Assembly: GCA_025403435.1 (NCBI GenBank)
Contig: CM046350.1
Location: 13,917,612-13,981,611 of the forward strand
Length of the DNA: 64,000 nucleotides
Direction of reading: 5' to 3'
From: Artocarpus heterophyllus
Lineage: Eukaryota; Streptophyta; Magnoliopsida; Rosales; Moraceae
Shown here: piece by piece, positions 58,405-64,000 of the stretch
Position numbering within the stretch: the first letter of the stretch is position 1
How the letters are laid out: each line of letters opens with the position of its first letter
The notes under the pieces: model-generated
The model's input: the letters and a program-made list of their open reading frames with translations, nothing else
What the model was told of the DNA's origin: nothing
Databases searched by the model: none
Program-made: the position numbers and the translations under genes

Positions 58405-58802
58405 TTCTTGTTCTGTTTTCTGTTTACCCCTGTTACATCTCCCTATGCTCTTGCTTAAATATGCCAAGTTCTTCTTGTTCATACAACGTTGGAATTGGAA
58501 AAAGATCTCAAAAAAGGTTAAAAGGGGGTAAAATTTCTTCGGTTTATCTTCCCTGTTAGGGTAATACACCGTCCATATTCAGTAAGTTCTTTACCTTTTT
58601 TCCTGAACTGTCCACGCGCAACAATTTCAGTAAAAAGAACATTATGGTCTTACCACTACTAGCAGTCAAACTTCCCATCTTTGGAACACAAATATAGTAA
58701 ACACTAAATACGCTAAAGATCAGAAAATATACTCTCTTTTAAAGTTGTGATTCATGACAATTTATTCAGTATAACAAAACTTTATTTTAGACGTCTATTG
58801 TG
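58405..58802. other. upstream region of the zinc-finger gene
   Basis: 5' UTR/promoter of the minus-strand gene up to the LTR of element E. No distinct motif identified. Confidence 0.4.
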
Positions 58803-59530
58803 TGTTGGGGTGCAATTTAGTGAGGCCTTAAATTGCTAGCAGGCCCGTGCGGCCAAATATTGGTACCAATCAGATAGATCGAGTAAAACTGAAGCCCAAT
58901 TGAATTGACGGTTTGCATTGTTCGCTTGATTCGATCGTCTTGCGTGATTTGAGTCGTTCTACTCTCGTTGAAGATAAATCGTATTCTTTCCACGTCTTCG
59001 TTTGACTGAATCAATTATCTCGAACTGACAGTTATCTCCACGAACAGGTAGTTATAACACGTCTAGTCATGGGCCGAAACGTGGGGAGAGGCATGATTCT
59101 TGAAGCTTATCACCAATTGACACGTGTCTCACTATTGCGGTTACTTGTGGTGCTCTATCGCACTCCGCCAGACGGTTGAGAGCCACTATCCTTCCCTATC
59201 TTCTATATAAGGGGAAGACTGCTTTGTTGTACGAGACACATAGAAAAACAGATACTGAGACCCTGTCAATTTGCTTTCTCATTTTTGTTAGTCTTTGTAA
59301 TCTGTACTCAAAAACATCATAGTGAATTACAGTGGACGTAGCCCTATTAACAGAGTGAACCACTATAAATCCCGTTTGTTATTCTTACTACAGCTTTATT
59401 TTACTCAATTCTCTCTAATCTTGCACGCAAACACGAGTTAATAGATCCATTTAACGATGACTTGAGGGCCCAAGTTCTTAAATAACTTAATCCAGAATTT
59501 TGACATTTAACTGTAGATTCACTGTCTACA
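58803..59530 (+). repeat. element E 5' LTR
   Basis: 728 bp, TGTTGGGGTGCA to CTGTCTACA, followed at once by the PBS. Shares its start with element F's LTR. Confidence 0.8.
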
Positions 59531-59533
59531 GTT

Positions 59534-59551
59534 TGGCGCCCACCGTGGGGC
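59534..59551 (+). other. element E primer binding site
   Basis: TGGCGCCCACCGTGGGGC, the PBS type seen in Tat-like gypsy elements. Confidence 0.8.
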
Positions 59552-59591
59552 CTTCAGGTTATCAACTCCAGGATCTTTGGCTCAATCGCAG

Positions 59592-60970
59592 ATGGAAGAT
59601 AATCAGCACATTTCAGACATTCCGATTGAAGAGAGTGAAGCGACTTCTCAGGCCAACCAGCAAATGGAAGCCCTTGCAGCAGAAGTCGAGGCCCTGAAGA
59701 AAACACTCCAAGAGCAAGCAATTCGTTCTCAGGAGCGTGACAAAAGGTTGGAGCAATTGAACAACGAGAATTTGGCTTTGAGGAACCAAATTAGCTATCA
59801 AACTCCCAGATGGCTTCACAGTCATACTATTACCCATACTATGGATATTCAACATTTCCAATTTCGTCTGCAACACAATGGCAATTTCATATCCCATAAC
59901 CAGGAATACAGCAACATACCTACAGCCTGATTGGGAGGATGCAGCCGCTATATTCTCCATCGACTATAGCACCAGCAACAACGCCAGTTTGCATAGCCAC
60001 GATAACTCCAGCTATGAAAACAACTACAACTATAAAAAAGCGTTCATGTGGGATACAGGCACCGTAGCCATAGCATTGACATTGATAGAAACGAAAGGAC
60101 GGAACCGACCACTCGAGCAAAAGAAGCACCAGATGTCACTCTGTTAACCCCTGAGTCGATTCAATCGATGATGAGGGAGATGCTCGGGCAGAATTCTAAA
60201 CTTGTAGAAGAGAAAATCAATCAAAAGGTCTCAAAAGCAACGAGCAAGACCCCAGCACTGGATGACATCTCGAAGAACATTTGAGACACCCCACTCACAA
60301 AGAGGATCACTTCAGTTGTACCACCCAAGTATGGTAACCTGGTGTTCGCTCGGTTTGATGCAACTTCGGATCCAAAAGACCACTTGCTGTAGTACAAGAA
60401 TGTTGTCAGTGCTACAAACACCCCATTTTCGATTCTCGATGAGATGATGTGCAAATTATTTGCGCAGTCACTCAAAGGTCCAGCACTTCGGTAGTTCAGT
60501 AACTTGCCTACTAGATCAATTGACAGCTTCGAAGACTTGGCAGATCAATTCGTTAAAGCATATTTAGTATACATCAAGATAGGAAAGACCACCAAAGATT
60601 TGTGGTTTGTCGTTCAAAGCCCAGGCGAGTCACTACAGGCCTATATTAAGAGATTTAGCAAAGCACTCTCAAAAATTTTAGATCTAGAGGATGAAACAAC
60701 ACGAGATGCCCTAAAGAAATAACTTTTGCACAAGTCCTCTTTCAAAAACAGTATTTACTCTGATTATCCACACACCATTCAGGAGGCCTTGAATAAAGCA
60801 AAAGGGTGGATCGACCTTGAAGAAGAAAACGAAAGGTGTGAACGAGAGCTAGCAAGAACTAGAGACCAAAGCAAATGGAATCGAAAGCAAAAGTTACAGA
60901 CGGATTGAAGGGGGCGTACGAGGACACCAACAAGGAGGGAGTGGAGACAAAAAGAAGACAGGTCACGATC
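59592..60970 (+). pseudogene. element E gag (decayed, 5' part)
   Basis: Starts MEDNQHISDIPIEESEATSQ, then a coiled-coil stretch rich in Glu/Gln (about codons 20-60). A frame change after about 59930 leads to QSMMREMLGQNSKLVEEKIN and the Retrotrans_gag region (AYIKRFSKALSKI, TIQEALNKAKGWIDLEEENE). In-frame stops occur near 60284, 60390, 60494, 60720 and 60908. The gag frame is cut at 60970 by solo LTR D and resumes at 63775. Confidence 0.82.
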
Positions 60971-63774
60971 TGTAACATCCGTATTTTTAACGGGCATGAT
61001 TTTGTAAAATTTAATGAATAAAATGTGACTATTTAAAATTACTAAGTTGTTTACGATCATTAAAAAAAAATACCACTTTAGTATTTTCTTACCAAGTCTT
61101 CCTAAGAAACATTCAAAATTTACCAACACTTCTACCAATCTTGTCTCCCTAAATTATTGCTCAATTATATAGCCTTCTTCTTATTTTGCTAAAGGTATCC
61201 GAAGGGGACATTGAATTATTTTCCCTCAATTCATAAAAGACATGGAGATATTTTCTCAACCACCTCTTTAATTATTTCCTTATCTTCTTCTATAATTCAC
61301 TCCAATTGTCCCCTCAATTATGTTAGCATGATTTGCTAAAAATCTTCATGGGAGACAAGATGATATTTTCCTTTAAGACTCTTTTGTTTCTTCTTACAAC
61401 TTTCCCCCGTAAACATCCCATTCCTCTTAAGCATTTTGATATCTTTTTATTTAACTATCACCACCTTCTTCTCTAGTTCTCATTCTCTCCCTTTCTCACT
61501 TCAAATTTCTAACTAAAGACATAGAGCACAAAGCTCTCTTTGTGGCCAAGACAATTATAATTCCCAACCATGATCGAGGCGGTTTTAGAGTTAATTCAAG
61601 CTTGATTGTTAACCCGAACTTTGGTGCTTTTCAAAGAAGTTTTGAGGTAGGTTTTCTTTAATCTAAACTTAGTTTTTAGTATGTATTTTCTCCATGTTTA
61701 ATGCATAATTTTCGTGTTCAAAATTCATGCAAATTTCTAGTTAAGTTAACATGCATCCTTAAACATTTATGAACAAAAACTTGAGTCTTGAGTTACAACC
61801 CACAACCAACTTTTATTTTGGTTTGATGACAATGTTAGAAACATGTTAGGAATGTTTAAAACCGGTTTCCATAACTTTAAGATTGATGTTCTAATGTTTT
61901 GAGCTTAAAGAGCAAATTTAAGCATGTTTTCATCATTATTTACAAGAAAGGCTAGAGATATAATTTGATAATGATTTTGGTATAAAACTCATGAGAATAT
62001 GTTTATTCTGATTATATAATGCATGTTGCATATTTTGGAATGGTTTTGAGATTTTAAACAAGGATAATATGCTTTAAGTTAAAGAAAAATTTGACATCCC
62101 ATAAACTTTATAATACCTCTATGGGCAGTGGCTATTTCTTAAAATTCTGGAGTTAAATGAAAATGAATTTTGTAAATTGGTTTGCATATTTAAAAAGTAG
62201 ACATCCTAAGCTTTCCAATGAGCTATCATGACCCTAAATCGGAGTTGTATTTTAATTTCTATGAATTTTTCAATTTTCGGATTAGAAACTAGTAAACCTG
62301 CCAGTGGTAATAAACCACCCGTCTATCTTAAGTAAACCACCTGTTAACCCGTGTGTTAATTGTAGATAGTGAACCCGCCTTTTTACAAAAGTATACCACC
62401 AAGTTGCCATGGTATACTAGCTGTTAACTTGAACCAAAAACCCAATTTTGCTCACCTTCTAGTCTCTTAATGTCTTACAACCTTTCCAATACTACCCTAA
62501 ATGATTTATGAATTCTTATTAGAGACTAAAACATAAAAATTGCTTGTATGTATTTTATATTGCGTTTAAGATAAAAATTGTTTACTTGGTATTTAAAGAA
62601 CAATTGCATAAAAATACTTTAATGGCACTAGTAGACGGGTTTACACATAATTCACTTATGAATGTGATTATACGTTGTGCTTTAGTTTTAATTGTCCTTA
62701 TGCATGCCTTAGGGTCAAGGATGTGTGGAGCTAACGTTGATTAATTCCGAGAATAAAAGTTTGTTGTTAAGCTTTGAAGGTAGGGATTCTATTACTCATC
62801 TTTTGTGAGGTTTTGGTAAATTAAATTTGATTGTTTTATATTGTAAAATATGTATATTGTATAGCGATAAATATAATGATTTGACATATGTTATAAATTG
62901 AGAAGCATGGTTAGGAAATTGACTCTATAAATATAAATTGAATACAAAGGAATAGTGAGATGTAAAAAGGGCGACGGTTACGTCCTTGGGCACGAATACC
63001 CTAAAAGGAAAAATAGGGAGAAGGTGATGACGCTTCCTTGGGTTGAAAGTCCCAGAACACACTGTACAGGTATCGATTTGGTGAGGACTCGGGGCTTGAT
63101 GTCCCCTCACCGGAACACCCTTGAAATGTTTATAGGGTGATCAAGTACGCCCATTTGGGTTTCGATGAGTTGAGTGATACTCAATTTAACATGGATACCT
63201 AGGAACAATGATGATTGGTAATATTTGTATAAATGTGTAATTATGACACTTGGTAATGATTAACTACGGTATCCATAAGATGTGATCATAATAAACCTCA
63301 TAATCTGGAATATGATGTAACCTACTAACCATGCAGTTTTTAATGTGGTAATGGATAAACCATAAGGTGAGTCATGATTTCCCTACTGGGCATGTCGATG
63401 CTCATCCCTATCATATCTTCATATCTCAGGTGGAACTCAGTACAACATATTTGAAGAGGAATAAGCGAAAACAATCTTGCTGTTTTCGTGTTAGAAGACC
63501 CTGTTTAATTACAACTTATCTATAACATGTAAGAGTTGTATTATTTTTTTTATGGCTGTGTTAAGTTATTTGGGAATTGTACTATGGTGATGATGACTAT
63601 AATTATATATATTTGGTGCTACACTAAAAACTGTGGTTTGTATTTAAAACGTTTATTTTTATTTTTCTTGTTGTTTAAAGACCCATGGGCATTGTTTAAT
63701 TGATTTAAATAATATAAAATTTAAAATTATTTTTATTTATTTAAAACTGTTAACCCCCACATAGGGGTGTTACA
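60971..63774 (+). mobile_element. solo LTR D (chromovirus-like)
   Basis: A 2804-bp sequence from TGTAACATCC to GGGGTGTTACA with target duplication CGATC on both sides (60966-60970 and 63775-63779) and no internal region. Its second half shares long blocks with element C's LTRs (for example 62966-63122 and 63180-63340), so it is an older member of the same broad LTR family. Solo LTRs arise by recombination between the two LTRs of a full element. Confidence 0.9.
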
Positions 63775-64000
63775 CGATCCACCACGAGACCGTTGTCGCC
63801 TCCAAAGTATGCTCTCAGCGTATTGCCATCTGAACTAGTCGCTCAACTCGAAGGAAAAGATTATGTCCGATGGCCTAGCAAGATAGTGCCAAGCCGTTCA
63901 CGTGACCAGTCGAAATATTACGAGTTCCACTAAGATACTGGGCACTTGACAGTTGACTGTAAAGCCTTGTGATCCGAGATCTTAGGGCTTTTCAAAAAAG
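63775..64000 (+). pseudogene. element E gag, 3' part with zinc-knuckle remnant
   Basis: Continues the gag frame after D: LPSELVAQLEGKDYVRWP and a knuckle-like stretch with YYEFH, a stop, DTGHLTVDCKAL. The usual first Cys of the knuckle is Tyr here, and stops interrupt the frame. The element leaves the window. Confidence 0.7.

Larger units (their letters stand above)
58803..64000 (+). mobile_element. element E: Ty3/gypsy (Tat-like) retrotransposon, partial
   Basis: 5' LTR (58803-59530), PBS, and decayed gag region. It is interrupted by solo LTR D and continues beyond the window edge. PBS and gag type suggest the Tat/Athila side of gypsy elements. No pol is visible in the window. Confidence 0.85.

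Overview
The window looks like nuclear DNA of a flowering plant, most likely a woody eudicot. It holds intron-containing plant genes (a DYT1-like bHLH, anthocyanidin reductase, an At1g75710-type zinc-finger protein), AT-rich spacers, and LTR retrotransposons nested three deep. The TPS-g terpene synthase and the retroelement types would fit a rosid, but I cannot name a species.

Layout. 0.2-0.6 kb: secreted DUF538 protein (+). 1.4-2.3 kb: four-exon DYT1-like bHLH gene (-). 5.8-6.9 kb: mitochondrial PPR protein (+). 9.6-14.2 and 37.1-38.1 kb: the two halves of a TPS-g (nerolidol/linalool synthase type) terpene synthase pseudogene (-). Its third exon is split by 22.9 kb of nested retrotransposons. 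The outer one, Ty1/copia element A (14206-37139), has TSD ATCAC. In its pol gene sits copia element B (17214-35024, TSD GGATG, minus orientation, intact polyprotein). In B's left LTR sits element C (17298-25487), a chromovirus-like (Del/Tekay type) LTR retrotransposon.

Element C is the most unusual object. It has near-identical 2-kb LTRs, a PBS and a PPT, but I see no gag-pol. It carries an intronless full-length LOG-family ORF (cytokinin riboside 5'-monophosphate phosphoribohydrolase fold) and a small basic Cys4 ORF of unknown origin.

38.4-40.6 kb: degenerate gypsy gag plus LTR (F). 40.8-41.3 kb: SYF1/XAB2 splicing-factor fragment (+). 41.8-44.0 kb: BTB/NPH3 gene without its BTB core (-), probably a pseudogene. 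45.0-49.1 kb: six-exon gene for a plant protein related to translation-initiation-factor-like proteins (-). 51.1-54.7 kb: complete six-exon anthocyanidin reductase gene (-). 57.1-58.4 kb: two-exon C2H2-like zinc-finger gene (-). 58.8-64.0 kb: gypsy element E (LTR, PBS, decayed gag), interrupted by D, a 2.8-kb solo LTR of the same broad family as element C (TSD CGATC), and running off the right edge.

The host genes are functionally unrelated (tapetum regulator, mitoribosome-type PPR, flavan-3-ol enzyme, terpene synthase); no biosynthetic cluster is evident. Exon borders were read by eye from GT/AG sites, frame continuity and family knowledge. No alignment or database search was run.
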